Origin: Bremia lactucae
Taxonomy: Eukaryota > Oomycota > Peronosporomycetes > Peronosporales > Peronosporaceae
Direction of reading: 5' to 3'
NCBI RefSeq assembly: GCF_004359215.1
Contig: NC_090616.1
Location: 651,219 to 707,667, forward strand
DNA: 56,449 bases
In this document: one piece after another, positions 10,445 to 21,550 of the stretch
Layout: every line of letters starts with the position of its first letter
Position numbering within the stretch: the first letter of the stretch is position 1
Notes under the pieces: generated by a model
What the model saw: only the letters and a program-made list of their open reading frames with translations
Told to the model about the DNA's origin: nothing
The model's database searches: none
Translations under genes and position numbers: made by a program

Positions 10445-11354
10445 GAGGGCAGGCCGGACGTAAATGTTTCGTGCTTCCGCACATATAACATCTACGGATG
10501 GTCTTATGCTGTTCCACAGCTTGAAGAGCCTCTTCTCCTTCCTTAACGAGGCTTAAATCCATGGGTTCCGTTCCATCAGACGGAACCCGTGTGCTCAAAG
10601 CGCTTGTTCGGTAAACAGCGTGCTAACGCGAGTAGACTTAAAGTCGAATTTAGCGCGTAGCGCTATGGCAACTGCCTCTTCGAAAGTAGCAGAATGAGAC
10701 CAAAATAATTCCGTCCTGGCAACACACTCATTGATACTCCCGATAAAGATGGTTACTACAATTGCTTCTTGCACCGGGTCTTGATGCATAGATGCAATAA
10801 GAGTTCTCAACTCCTGAACAAAGTCCCCTAGGATTCTTTTACCCTGTCGAGTCGCTAGGAGCCGTGCTCGTATGCGAAAAGCCTGATCAGGCGGTGCAAA
10901 CATGCTGGTCATTTGCTGATTCAGCGAATCCCATGAGGGGAAAGCGTCGTTTATAGACGTGCTGCACGATAGTACCCACAGCATGGCTTTACCTACAAGT
11001 TTAAAAATGACCATAGCCACCTTTTGCCGTTCTGTGAAAAACAAGGCGTAATTAATTGACATTTCCATCTGCTTAATCCAAAAAGGGAGATTGTCTCCCT
11101 TTTCCCCTCGAATATCTTCATATTTCAGTTAGAGGGCGAGCCCTCGGCTCTGAGTCAGGAATAGAGATGTATCGGGTTGGTATAGATGCCGCTAAGTGGT
11201 CCTGTACCTGACCGATCAGGGAGGTTTCGTACCGCATTAAGGCTTCAAGCCTTGCATGCAGGACCTCCGGTCCCTGAAAGATAATAAATTTCACGTGATC
11301 AAGCCCAAAAAGGGTTTTGAGCTTGTCGTAAGCGGCGCGTTGCGCTTCTGACAA
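10445..11354 (-). pseudogene. Family B gag with zinc knuckle
   Basis: Two main pieces: 11354-11118 (SEAQRAAYDKLKTLFGLDHV...) and 11068-10595, a retrotransposon gag domain with 'AFRIRARLLATRQGKRILGDF' type sequence. A CX2CX4HX4C zinc knuckle (CYMCGSTKHLRPAC) follows at 10449-10490. In the copy at 32651 the protein starts with ATG (MEEVPELSETQ). Here that codon reads ATA, so the original start is lost. Confidence 0.82.
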
Positions 11355-11413
11355 TTCTGGAACCTCTTCTATTTCCGTGAGGGTTTAGCCTTGTAATGAC
11401 TGGGGCGTAGATT

Positions 11414-11430
11414 GACTACGAATGCTACCA
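11414..11430 (-). other. Primer-binding site, family B
   Basis: Minus-strand TGGTAGCATTCGTAGTC starts two bases after the 5' LTR. It is nearly the same as the family A site (TGGTAGCACTTCGTAGTCC), so both families probably use the same primer tRNA. Confidence 0.65.
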
Positions 11431-11432
11431 GG

Positions 11433-11918
11433 TGTAGCGAAGCTACCTTGCTCCTAAAGTCAGAGGAAGACTTTCAGACTCAGAGAGTCACTTAGTTCTA
11501 TTGAACTAATGGGTTTAACAAATCAGGGAGTCGTACAAGCTATTAAAGCTTAAGAAATCCTAGTTCAAGGGATTCAGGAGTTCGTAGAACCAAGTGGCAA
11601 CTAGTGCCCAAGAGGATATACCTTAGAAAGGCTTCTATTTCTTACAGATCAATGCGCAAGCCTTAGGAAGGCACAAAACGCTTTAAGATCAAAAGGGAAA
11701 CAGCACTTTATTTCTTTTTTGAATCTAAAAATATTACCCTAGCTAAATTAGAATAGATTTTGGCCGCCAGATTTATATCTGGCGGATACCACATTTGCTA
11801 CCCAGAATTATTGGGATTTAAGTAACGAACTATTTTGAAATTAGATAAAAAGGGTATTTTACCCATTAAGTAAGTGTACCACAACAACGGTTCTCCAAAC
11901 GATGTGTGCCCCATTACG
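11433..11918 (-). repeat. Family B LTR (5' LTR)
   Basis: 486 bp, minus orientation, matching 4201-4685 over its full length with scattered differences. The primer site and gag follow on the same strand. The last base of the usual ...TTACA end is mutated. Confidence 0.88.
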
Positions 11919-11987
11919 CTGTTCGAACACACTTTATTTTAGGAAACCTAATTTTTGCAAAACGAGTTTTCCACGTGACCCGTTAAC

Positions 11988-13292
11988 ATGGTCGCCAATG
12001 GCCATACACAGACATCGTCCGCAAGGCGATCTGCATGGAGAAGCATAGACGTCCTGGCCTCACCCAGAAGGCTCTGTGTCGGTGGATGCTGGAGGAGCAT
12101 GGAGTCACGGTCCTCAAGGGACAATCATCAACATTCTGAAGCGTTCTGCAGACCTGCTGGGTGCAGCCAAGAGCGATGCAGCCCTCAATTCCAAGCGACA
12201 GCGTGCGGTTTCATACCCGCTGGTGGAGGCGGCTCTTGCTCGATGGATTATTGAGTATTAAGGTGTTGTCAACATCATCGGACACATGATCCTGAAAAAA
12301 AGCGGCATCGTAAATGAAGATGCAGTATCCAACCGTCAAGGATGAGAATGCACCCACATTCTCAATTGGTTGGTTGCAGAAAATCAAAAATCGCCACGGC
12401 ATCTGCATGCACCGTCGCTTTAACAAAAGCGGATCTGTCGACGTCGAAGCCCTGGAGGCATATCTACCGGAAATCCGCGCTGAAATGGACCAGTAGGACG
12501 CCGCCGATATCTACAACGTGGATAAGATCGGCCTGTTCTACCGACTGCAGGCCGATACATCGTTTTCGACTCACCGGCTGGAGGGTCAGAAGCAGAGCAA
12601 AGGGCGGATCACGATGACCATCCGCTGCAACGCAGATGGATCCGACAAGCCTCCGCTGTGGGTCATCGGAAAGTTCTGCAACCCGCGCTGTTTCAAAAAC
12701 GTGGACCGCAAAAGCCTGGGTATTGCCTATCACGACAACAAGAACGCGTGAATGGCTTGCGACGTGCTCAAACTTTGCTGGTCGCAAGGTCATCCTGTTC
12801 ATCGACAAATCCCCCAGCGCACATCAAGGAGGAGGATCTGGCAGTCACTGGGACCACTTTCGAAAATACAATGCTGTTGTATTTGCCGCCTAATGCGACC
12901 AGCAAGATTCCGCCCTGCGACACTGGAATTTTGCGCAATTTCAAAGCGCATTACCGCAGGCGCTTCAACCGCAAGCTCCTGGATCGCCTTGAGAACAATC
13001 AGCCGGATGCAGCGAAGATCAACGTCTTGGAGGTGATTCAGCTGGCGCATACAGCATGGACATCCGCAACTGCCTTACGCACTGCAAACTCCGGACCTCC
13101 GACATGGACAACGCTGCAAACGCCAACGTGGACGTCCCGCAGGCAGTCGTTGTGGACCTCCGGAAGCAAGCCAAACAACTTTATCGCAACCCGATGTCCA
13201 TCGACCTCCTGCTCAGCAGTCCTGACGAGGAGCAGGTGAGCTACACTCCGACAGAGGCAGAGATTCTCGAGAGCGTTCAACTGCCAGAGTGA
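11988..13292 (+). pseudogene. Decayed pogo/Tigger-type (CENP-B-like) DDE transposase
   Basis: Plus-strand pieces in shifting frames give the layout of a pogo-superfamily transposase. First is an HTH-like N-terminus (12076-12261, 'GTIINILKRSADLL' and 'RAVSYPLVEAALARWI'), then a CENP-B-type second HTH (12314-12496, FSIGWLQKIKNRHGI). The catalytic part is at 12518-12751 (IYNVDKIGLFYRL, RITMTIRCNADGSDKPPLWVIG, NPRCFKNVDRKSL), and the C-terminus ends 'LLLSSPDEEQVSYTPTEAEI' at 13292. The frame changes at least four times. I did not find clear terminal inverted repeats. It abuts the outer edge of the family B 5' LTR. Confidence 0.85.
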
Positions 13293-13814
13293 GCACGTGG
13301 CCGCTACAGCATTGAGGACCGTAGCGTGGCCGCACCGCCCGTCCCACCTCGGAATCCTGCATCGATGCTTGCAGAGCTCAAGACTTTCTGGCTGCGGCAG
13401 GAGACAGGAGAGGATTTCTCAAAGATGGTTCAGAAAATGCAGGATAAGGTGGGAATTCATCAGCAATAATCCCTTAAGCAACAAACTCTGGATAAATATA
13501 AAATTGTGGTCCCCCGGCAGTAGTTTAATATTTGTACGGCGGAAATTCTATGGCCTTAATTATAAAATTTAAGGGAGCTTTTGAATATTTGGCCTAGGCC
13601 CAACATTGGACTTGAAATTGTATTGGATAAGGGAGTTTATTGAATTATAGGATATTGTATTACGGAAACTCTACTGTATCTACAGAGATGACATTTTAGG
13701 ATTGGTTAACAATAGGTATTTATATCTAATGCGATTAAATATAAATCAGTCTGAAAACTACTTCATACTTAGTAAGTGCGCACGAGGAGTCGGGTCACCG
13801 CACTCGTGACGACA
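13293..13814. other. Non-coding stretch after the transposase
   Basis: About 520 bp of AT-rich DNA. It may hold the 3' end of the pogo-like element and flanking host sequence; no coding frame or repeat match is convincing. Confidence 0.45.
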
Positions 13815-13874
13815 TGTAACGGGATGTATCGTTACAAGAAATTATCAGTCAGAAGTTGTTAGTTTATATATTAT
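13815..13874 (+). repeat. Family A LTR fragment (first ~60 bp)
   Basis: Begins TGTAACGGGATGTATCGTTACA, the left end of a plus-oriented family A LTR, then stops abruptly at a fold-back palindrome made from gag sequence. Confidence 0.75.
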
Positions 13875-13961
13875 CGCACTCCTTTCTATGTCTATTAGAC
13901 AGGAGAAACTATCGTTTCGCGCGATAGCTGCTCCATTCTAAGTGACATAGAAAGGAGTGCG
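13875..13961. repeat. Fold-back palindrome at the gag 5' end
   Basis: CGCACTCCTTTCTATGTC (13875-13892) is repeated as an exact inverted copy at 13944-13961; the intervening sequence is also partly self-complementary. The right arm is normal gag; the left arm is its inverted copy, replacing the rest of the LTR and the primer site. Confidence 0.85.
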
Positions 13962-14805
13962 GTCGAACGAATGGGTTCGACAGTAGGGAGCGATGCCATC
14001 TTGGCCAGGTTTGGACAGAGATGCCCTCGGTTCAGCCATCGCCAAGCTCATACAACATGAACTTGACAAGGCGACAGAAAAGTTAGCCTTGCTTAATCAG
14101 CAAGGCTCTCAACAGGTACAGACCCCTGTAACTGGGACGACGCGGGTGCGTCGTCCCAGAACGTTAGAGATAGAAATCTTTAAGTATATAAGAATTAAAG
14201 AAGACTCTCTCATAAGATGGTATGCTGACTGACGATGCCATACGGGCTCGTCACGTCGTCGACGGGCGAATAAAAGTCGCATTTGCTCAGACAAAATCAG
14301 CCCTAGCCGGTTCAAACGTCTGTTTCAGCCGGGCTTTAAAAGCCTGGAGCGACTTAAAGACATATGGGTTGCGCAACACAAGGCCTAGACTGAAACTCAA
14401 GCAAGGCAAGCGTGATGTTCATGCTTACACTCAGCACATACGACTCTTAGCGAGTTGTTTCACTAACAAACCATTTTATGAACACACGTTGATTACGGTG
14501 TTCAAGCAAGGTCTTACGGGAGGTTTCGAAAAGACACACCTGTTTCGCTTGGAACTGGATACGCTTGAAGAAGCAACATCCGTTGCGGAACAGGAGAACT
14601 TTAGCTTGAGACAGACTCAAGCTAGTTCATCATCGTATCGTCCTCCAAGACGACACGAGCTTGGAGGTCGAGAACCTATGGATCTCTCTTGTGTCGAAAG
14701 CAAGAAACCTCGCATTTCGAACATTTCGAACATTGAGCGATTGCAGAAATGCAATGGCATTTAAAAATTAGGACCCTACGCTCATGTGTGTAGTGCTTAC
14801 GCCCA
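13962..14805 (+). pseudogene. Family A gag (plus-strand element)
   Basis: Encodes gag from the 'GLDRDALGSAIAKLIQHELD' region through TTRVRRPRTLEIEIFKYIRI and the core at 14222-14764 ('SRALKAWSDLKTYGLRN', 'LASCFTNKPFYEHTLITVF'). It ends at a broken zinc knuckle (RLQKCNGI then a stop). The natural start is lost in the palindrome just upstream. Gag stops matching at about 14805, where an inverted pol block begins. Confidence 0.82.
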
Positions 14806-17344
14806 GAAGTGACTGCCGTCTCGAAATCGGGTCGGCGTGATAACACAGTAGCGACGACATCAAGTCGTCCTGGTTTATATTCCACGGAAAAGTTACACCC
14901 CCGCGAAGAAGGATAACCACCTCGCCATTCTTGCAAGAGGTGTGGGCTTTTTACGGCCGTGCGTAATGACGCATGGTCCGTATATACGATGAACGGTCTT
15001 TCTCAGAAGAGATTGACCCTAAATTAAGCCAGTGCATATTTCATGGCAAGGAATTCCTTGTCATGCACTGGGTAATTGCGTTCAGCTGGTTGCAGCTGAC
15101 GCGATTGGTAACAGACGACGCGCTCCGCGCTGTCTGTATCGTATTGCATTAACGCGCAGCCGATTGCGAAATCGCTGGCGTCACAGACCACATGGAATGG
15201 TCTGTCTTGATCTGCAATCGCCAAGATGGGCGATTGCATCAAGCTTTGCTTGATACCTTCAAACGAACGCTGACAATCAGCGTTCCATAACCATTTCTCG
15301 TCTTTTTTCAAGAGACGAGAGAGATGAACTGTCATCTCTGCATAATTGCGAGAGTACTTGTGCAAGTACGCCGCTAAACCAAGGAACTTTCTAAGTCCCT
15401 TGACATCGACTGGAACTGGCCAGTCGGTAATTACCTTCATCTTTTTGGGATCAGGGCGCACGCCGTGTTTACCGACGATGCATCGAAGAAGTGGTATTTC
15501 GCTTGCAGCAAAAAAACAGTTCTTGAGATTTGCGTACAACTAATAGTTTTGCATAAGTGTAAGAACCTGACGAACGTGAGTTTTATGAACTTCCACGTCG
15601 TTTCTCCGTCCATGGATCGGCTTTGGACGAAAATATCGTCAAAATAACTCGGTGCGAATTCTCGCACCGGTCTCAACAGATACGTTACGCATCTGTTGAA
15701 TGATGCAGGAGCGTTACTAAGCTCCTGTGGGATTACTAGCCATTCCCAGAGCACCCCGTTCAGAGTGCGTACTGCTGTGTACGGGATGTCCCGTTCACGC
15801 ATAAGGATCTGATAAAATCCATCCATCAATTGCATAGACGAAAAGATGGTACTCTTAGACATACCATATATGATTACGTCTTTTTTAGGTATCGGCGTTT
15901 GGGCCGGTACCATTGCAGCATTGAGTTTCTTGAATGCGTGCACTATCCGCCACCCTCCTGTAGCCTTTCGCACACAAATGGTCGGTGAGCTATGTGGGGA
16001 GGTTGACTCTCTTACATGGCCCGCTTTTTCTCGATCGGTAAAGAATTTATCGATCGCAAGTACTTGTTCACGAGGCAGTTGCCACTGCTTCATGACCCAG
16101 TACTTCGAGCCCGGTTTGAGCTCGATTTCATGTCGATTGCCTTTATCTTTAGGTAACTCGCATGGAACTGCTTCAGGGAATACATCCCTGAATTCTATTA
16201 GATCCTTGTATAGAGGATTTGTATTGAGTGACTTCAAGATTGAGTTATGTATCTTTCAATCCGAGTCTTCACATCGAGGACACTTGTGTACATCGATAAG
16301 CTTCTGAAAATCCGTTCGTTCTCTGTAAAATACCACAGACCGAATATCGGTTACGTATTCGTCCTCTGTGACGAGTACGCAGATCTGCTTGATTTTACTA
16401 CTATGCAGATCTCTCAAGAACCGCTAAGATTCTAGGGTTGGTTATTGAGTTATCTAAGAAGTTTCTCCGGAGGAGCCTACAGATCAAGAGTATAATCGCC
16501 TTCTTTTAATCCGTTATTAACCAAGACATTCAATGTCTTGGTTTCTTCCTGGGATCTTTTTTTCACAGGCTGTTGAGGGATTAATCCCTCGGGATGCTGA
16601 AGTCTAGTCACTTTAGCTTTTATCAACTTATCCCCTCATTGTCTTGAGACTGTGATTGCGCTATCATAGTCAGGTCCTCTACGATCAACTCTCTACTCGA
16701 CCTAGGACCATCGTGCTGTCGCTTTTTAGCAGTCGGTATCTTCATTGAATGTCGCCCGCTAGGCGTACATCATGTCTCAACCCACTCGACTTCTTTGAGT
16801 GGTAGACCTTCGGCGCTGCCTATGCATTCGCACAGCCGCCGACAGCTGACTCCACAGTGGGATTGGTCATCACACTGTGATCTTGTGCAGTTGTACTAAC
16901 GACCGTTCTACAACTGACGCCATCGCACCCGCTCGTAGTACATTCACACGCTTGTGGACGCTCCAAGACGTTCATCAGATGGCCATCTGATGAACAAGTG
17001 GCAGGCACCTTTACGGATCGATGCTGCCAGCTGATCCTTGGCTCATATTTTCTGAGCCAGGGTAAACCTAGGATGACATCCAATTTGTCATCCAAATCCA
17101 GTACGATAAAATTATCATCGTACTGTAAATCTTTTAACGTGTAGTGGAATTTCGCTACGCGTTTCATCACTGTTATTGATGCGCCTGTCGCTAGACGCAC
17201 CGTCATTCTCGTTGGAGGGATGTCGCGCTCAACACATTTGAGCCTACGATTCTCTAGCGACTGCCGACGAATAAAGTTATTCGACGCCTCACAGTCCACT
17301 AGGGCTTTAAGTGACAAGAACATTATGGATGTTACGAGATCCAT
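14806..17344 (-). pseudogene. Inverted protease-RT-RNase H block of family A
   Basis: Within a plus-oriented element this 2.5-kb block reads on the minus strand. Protease lies at 17344-16820 (ALVDCEASNNFIRR, VILGLPWLRKYEPRISW), RT at 16237-15437 (WVMKQWQLPREQ, TPIPKKDVIIYGMSKS, SYFDDIFVQS with the YxDD-type site intact), and RNase H at 15539-14810 (RPFHVVCDASDFAIGCALM, SVEYKPGRLD). Frameshifts occur after the RT active site and in RNase H. The protease triad reads Asp-Cys-Glu rather than Asp-Ser/Thr-Gly. A 7-bp hairpin (TATGGAT/ATCCATA, 17324-17345) marks the right junction. Confidence 0.85.
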
Positions 17345-18440
17345 ATGTGTGAACGACAGATCCTATACACAGCAGTGAGCAATCCAGTGGAATTCCTTAG
17401 GAATGGCTGGGAATGGCTAGTTATGCCACAAGGACTTAGTTACGCTCCTGCAACATTCAACATTTGCGTAACGAATCTGTTGAGACCAGTGCGAGAATTC
17501 GCACCGAGTTATTTTGACGATGTATTCATCCATAGCTGGTCCATGGACGAAAATACGGACGTGGAAGCTCGTAAAACTCACGTTCATCAGATTCTTACAC
17601 TTATGCAAAAGCATAAGTTGTATGCAAATCTCAAGAAGTTTATATTCGCTGCAAGCGAAATACCACTTCTTCGATGCATCGTCGGTAAACAAGGCGTGCG
17701 CCCTGATCTCAAAAAGATCAAGGCAATCACCGACTGGCCAGTTCCAGTCGATGTCAAGGGTCTTAAAAAGTTTCTTTGTTTTTAGCGGCACTTGCATAAG
17801 TACTCTCGCAATTATGCAGAGATGACAGTTCATCTCTCTCGTCTCTTGAAAAAAGACGAGAAATGGTTTTGGAACGCTGATTGCTAGCGTTCGTTTGAAG
17901 ATATCAAGCAAAGCTTGATGCAATCGCCCATCTTCGCGATTGCAGATCAAGAAATATCATTCCATGTGGTCGGTGACGCCAGCGATTTCACAATCAGCTG
18001 CGCGTTAATGCAATACGATACAGACAGCGCGGAGCACGTCGTCTGTTACCAATCGCGTCAGCTGCAACCAGCTGAACGCAATAACCCAGTGCACGACAAG
18101 GAATTCCTTGCCATGAAATATGCACTGGCTTAATTTAGGGTCAATCTCTTCTGAGATATACCGTCCATCGTATATACGGACCTTGCGTCATTACGCACGG
18201 CCGTAAACAGCCCACACCTCTCGCAAAATATGGGTAGGTGGCTATCCTTCTTAGCGAAGTATAATTTCCCCTTGGAATATGAGTTAGGATGACTTAATGT
18301 CGTCGCTGATGCGTAATCAAGCCGACCTGATGTCGAGCCGGTGCGCAGTCCAACAGTGAAATAAATTCCACTGTTGCAGCACTCAATACAAGTGTTCCGT
18401 CGTCAACTTTGTTTGATGACAAAAAAGCCTACATAGAAGA
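17345..18440 (+). pseudogene. Family A RT C-terminal half and RNase H (plus)
   Basis: RT resumes in plus orientation at 'RQILYTAVSNP', lacking the first third of the domain. It keeps LVMPQGLSYAPATF, SYFDDVFIHS and IPLLRCIVGKQGVRP. RNase H follows at 17915-18133 (FHVVGDASDFTISCALM, QLQPAERNNPVHDKEF), with stops in the connection. With the inverted block before it, the element carries two partial pol copies in opposite directions. Confidence 0.82.
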
Positions 18441-18464
18441 TGAGGACCTTTACTGGATAATCTG

Positions 18465-19890
18465 ATGAATCCATTTAATAAATATTTAAAAGATTCACCG
18501 GCTTTATATCGATCGTCATCCGACCGATACACAATACGCAACGGCTTACTGTACTACACAGCCGTTGCCGGCGACACCTTACCTGTCGTCGTCCCTACTC
18601 ACAATGATTTGCGCTTGCGCATCATGTATGAGTGTCACGATGCACCAACAAGTGGGAATCGTGGACGTGAGAAAACTTATCTTATAGTTAATTACGACTT
18701 TTACTGCCCCGCCAGTATCAGTTCGTGCGCAAGTACATTCGTGCTTGCGAGGTATGTCAACGGGTGAAGCCTAGCCCTTCATCCCGTGCACCTCTTCAAC
18801 CTCTACCACTTCCGGCAGAGTGTTGGCAGTCCATATCTATGGACCTTGTCTTCGGATTTCCCGAAAACGACCACAAAAACAACAGAATCCTTGTTTTTGT
18901 AGACAGATTCAGCGAAACGGTCCATCTTGCTGCAGTACTCTGGTACTGCAGCAAGATGGACCGTTTCACTGAACCAGGCTGTGCCCGTGTGTTTATCGAC
19001 ACGGTATTCAAACTCCACGGTTGACCCCATGAACTAGTCTCTGATAGAGATCCACGGTTCACGGCGGAATTTTGGCAAATCGTGTTCCGAGAGATCAGAA
19101 CACGGCTGACTATGTCAATTTCAGATCATCCGGAGACAGATGGTCGGACGGAACGCGTCAATCGCGTCCTCGAAGAGATACTTCGAGGTTACGTCCAATC
19201 GTATCCGAATTTGAGCGAGTTTATACCGATTGTCAAATTTGCCATCAACAATCCGGGCATGCGTCTACAACGCATACATCGTTCTTCGTGAATGGCTTGT
19301 GCCATCCACGCATACCCAGCCAATTAGAGGGATCCATCAGTTTAAGGTGGGAGACTCGTTCGAGCAAAACCATTTCTTACTCATGCTCATCACGCGTCGA
19401 AGTTCCCAACGACGCGAGCGATGTCGATGTCGAAGATATCGACATCGACCATGAAGATGAGAAAGATCTCATGGCAGTGCGCACAAAGCGAACTGAAAAA
19501 GACAAAATAAATGAGTCGGCAGTAAAATTTCTGCTAACTCGAGAATCAATAATCCGTTTTGTACAGGATTCCATTGCTAACGCAGTGGACCGTCCGAGAC
19601 GGAACGCAGACAAACATGGAAGAGCAAATGTTCATTCATTTTTAATTAATGACCTAGTACTAATCTCATCAGTAACCTTACACAAGCGTGTAGTCACTAA
19701 TGTGAGTAGCAATAAACTCCTACCCAAGTACATTGGGCTATTCCGTGTACTGCATCGCTGAGGCAATGCGTACACAATAGAATTGCCACGTAGGATGCGA
19801 ACGCATCCTATATATTACGTTGGTCGGCTCCGCCCGTACCATCAGTACGCGTTTTCTTCCGAGGACGGATCTGACCACCCTTTTCAAGAA
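18465..19890 (+). pseudogene. Family A integrase (plus)
   Basis: Shows the H2C2 zinc-finger region (YECHDAPTSGNRGREKT ... RACEVCQRVK) and the catalytic core (WQSISMDLVFGFP, ILVFVDRFSETVHLAAV, VSDRDPRFTAEFW with shifts, DHPETDGRTERVNRVLEE). The C-terminal domain follows (LPKYIGLFRVLHR, RRMRTHPIYYVGRLRPY). Frameshifts occur near 19023, 19080 and 19290. In the core, ~25 bp have been replaced by a fold-back inverted copy (18914-18967). A near-identical copy in minus orientation lies at 48.6-50.08 kb. Confidence 0.85.
18914..18967. repeat. Perfect 25-bp hairpin inside the integrase core
   Basis: Arms 18914-18938 and 18943-18967 are exact reverse complements around a 4-nt loop (TCTG). Other copies (for example near 44900) read VHLAAVSEVITAPGCA here. 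In this copy the middle is replaced by an inverted repeat of the preceding 25 bp. The copy at 49539-49592 shares it with one mismatch. Confidence 0.92.
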
Positions 19891-20224
19891 ATCCCTAAAA
19901 GATTATTTTGGTCACGATTCAGATTCTCATGCTAATCTGGAGATTCTCACGCCGGGCCCGAAGTTCCTCGAACCGCGATGAGCTGACGGCAGCTCATCAC
20001 GAAGAGCGTGATACTTCCGTTCGTTCTCCAGCATTGAGTATACACGCTTCGAATGGTCTTCCAACCGTTCGATATTGCGAGCCTGCACCGTCTGCTCCAA
20101 CGAGTGACGCTTACCGCGCTCGTTTTCAAGACCCTCCTTAAATACATGGAGGAAGTGGTCGATTTTGTCGATATTCGACTTTAGATCCGACACCCACGTT
20201 GGATCTAATTTTTCCTCCTCCGCC

Positions 20225-20560
20225 CCAACCATTGGTGAATTTCCACGATTGTCAACTTTATCTTGTGGAACGTCTTTAAATCACCGTAATGTGGAGGGGA
20301 GCGAATGAGTTACCTTGTTCGCTGGCGCGGTTATCCACCTTCACATGACAGCTAGGAACCTAGTTCCCAGCTGGTTGCTGACGTTGAGGGCCTCGGCCGT
20401 CAGTAAGACGAGACTCATCCAATGGATCAGGAGGTCCATCGGAAAACACACACCCTGGCGCCTGTAAATCGATTGCAAAACGTCAATCGCATCGCGCATT
20501 CCGATAGAGATGTGAGCCCTTAACCCAGGGCGAAGAAAGGAAATTAAACATTCTCTTTCA
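20225..20560 (+). pseudogene. Family A chromodomain (plus)
   Basis: Downstream of an integrase linker, ATG at 20305 opens SYLVRWRGYPPSHDS, then a TAG stop where a Trp codon is expected (SWEP motif), then EPSSQLVADVEGLGRQ, a second stop and DETHPM. This is the chromodomain of a chromovirus integrase. Just before it a damaged 'FLVERILNHRDV' run-in is seen. Convergent with aORF-A, whose end is at 20598. Confidence 0.75.
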
Positions 20561-20597
20561 ACCGTGCATGTTGTCGACACAACACGGACAGGGATCA

Positions 20598-21497
20598 CTA
20601 CGTGAGGCATGAAAGTCCTACGTCACGAGACAACCGGTGCAATTTAAATCTTGCATCGTTTGAGTTTCGTTTTTCTAACTTAACGTGAATTGTATTAAGT
20701 CTTTAAAGCCAGGCTTCGCGTTCAATGTCTTTGACGTTGCGAATGATGCGTTCCAGGCTTCCATTAGAGAGCTTTTATCTCGCTTGCTGTTGCCACTATA
20801 CCATCGATGCTTCAGAAAAGCATCGAGATAAAAATCTTCTTCAGCGCGAAAGTTCTTCGCGCTGGGTTCAAGGCGGTGTAGCTTTGTCGCAATAAAGAAG
20901 GGATATTTTTTGTGAGGAGTAGTCGCTTCAGAGAATCAACTGACTAGCCGATCGAGCAAAAACCACGGCTTCTCCTCAGGAGCAAGATGATACATTTAAT
21001 CGTCTACACTCCCTGAGTGGTGCCCACTGGAGCAGGGGTACCACAAGAACTTTATTACAATGGCTTACGCTATCGTTATCCCCACGCACAGAAATAAAGG
21101 CGGGTGACGGCACAAGAGACGGTGCTGGCGATTAGAAATCATCCTCATCGTCGATACCAAACATGATGTAGGGAATGCAATTAGCACGACTACCCGATTG
21201 AGCCTTCTCATTCGAAGGCTCATAGTCGGCCGTCTGACGAAGTATAGCGACTGTTCCACTCTCCCCGAGTCGGCCGCCCGGCTCGCATTCGTAGTCGACC
21301 GCCAAAGAGGGGTCGCATTCGCGTGGTGACCCACCACGTGAACCGCAACAGTTAGTGTTGCGGGAGAAGATGATACGCCCTGTATGCCGCAAGAGACAAT
21401 AATGCGTCGCCCGCGGCTGCATCTCACTTTTCGCACACCGCATGGACTCGTTAACCATGCGATACAATTTAAAATGATGGTTATGACCAATCAACAT
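20598..21497 (-). pseudogene. aORF-A: antisense ORF, copy at 21 kb
   Basis: Reads opposite to the plus-strand pol. The N-terminal part (21497-21132) carries 'CDPSLAVDYECE' and CIPYIMFGIDDEDDF. After an in-frame stop the frame goes on: SPAPSLVPSPAFISVRGDND, later LAPEEKPWFLLDRLVS, TTPHKKYPFFIATKLHRLEP, SAKNFRAEEDFYLDAF, and finally VKDIEREAWL and RLNTIHVKLEKR, ending near 20598. The full C-terminus, lost in the copies at 22, 34 and 46 kb, is present here. No family is recognised. Confidence 0.65.
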
Positions 21498-21550
21498 CGT
21501 TTTCGATTCAGTGGTATTGTAGTGATCACTCTATTAAATTACAGTCAGTG

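Larger units (their letters stand above)
4201..11918 (-). mobile_element. Full-length family B Ty3/Gypsy chromovirus (decayed)
   Basis: A 7.7-kb element bounded by two same-orientation LTRs (4201-4685 and 11433-11918). On the minus strand it shows primer site, gag, zinc knuckle, protease, RT, RNase H, integrase, chromodomain, polypurine tract and 3' LTR. The order protease-RT-RNase H-integrase places it in Ty3/Gypsy; the C-terminal chromodomain makes it a chromovirus-like element. Every coding part carries stops or frameshifts, and the LTRs differ at many positions, so it is old and inactive. No target-site duplication could be fixed: left flank GGCTC, right flank CTGTT. An antisense reading frame sits next to the 3' LTR. 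Confidence 0.9.

Noticed and set aside
4201..11918. 5-bp target-site duplication for the family B element
   Set aside because: Flanks GGCTC and CTGTT do not match; the LTR ends are eroded.
20341..20610. Minus 89-aa frame MPHVVIPVRVVS... as part of an antisense gene
   Set aside because: Lies opposite the recognisable chromodomain, whose sense motif explains the sequence; no independent diverged copy supports it.
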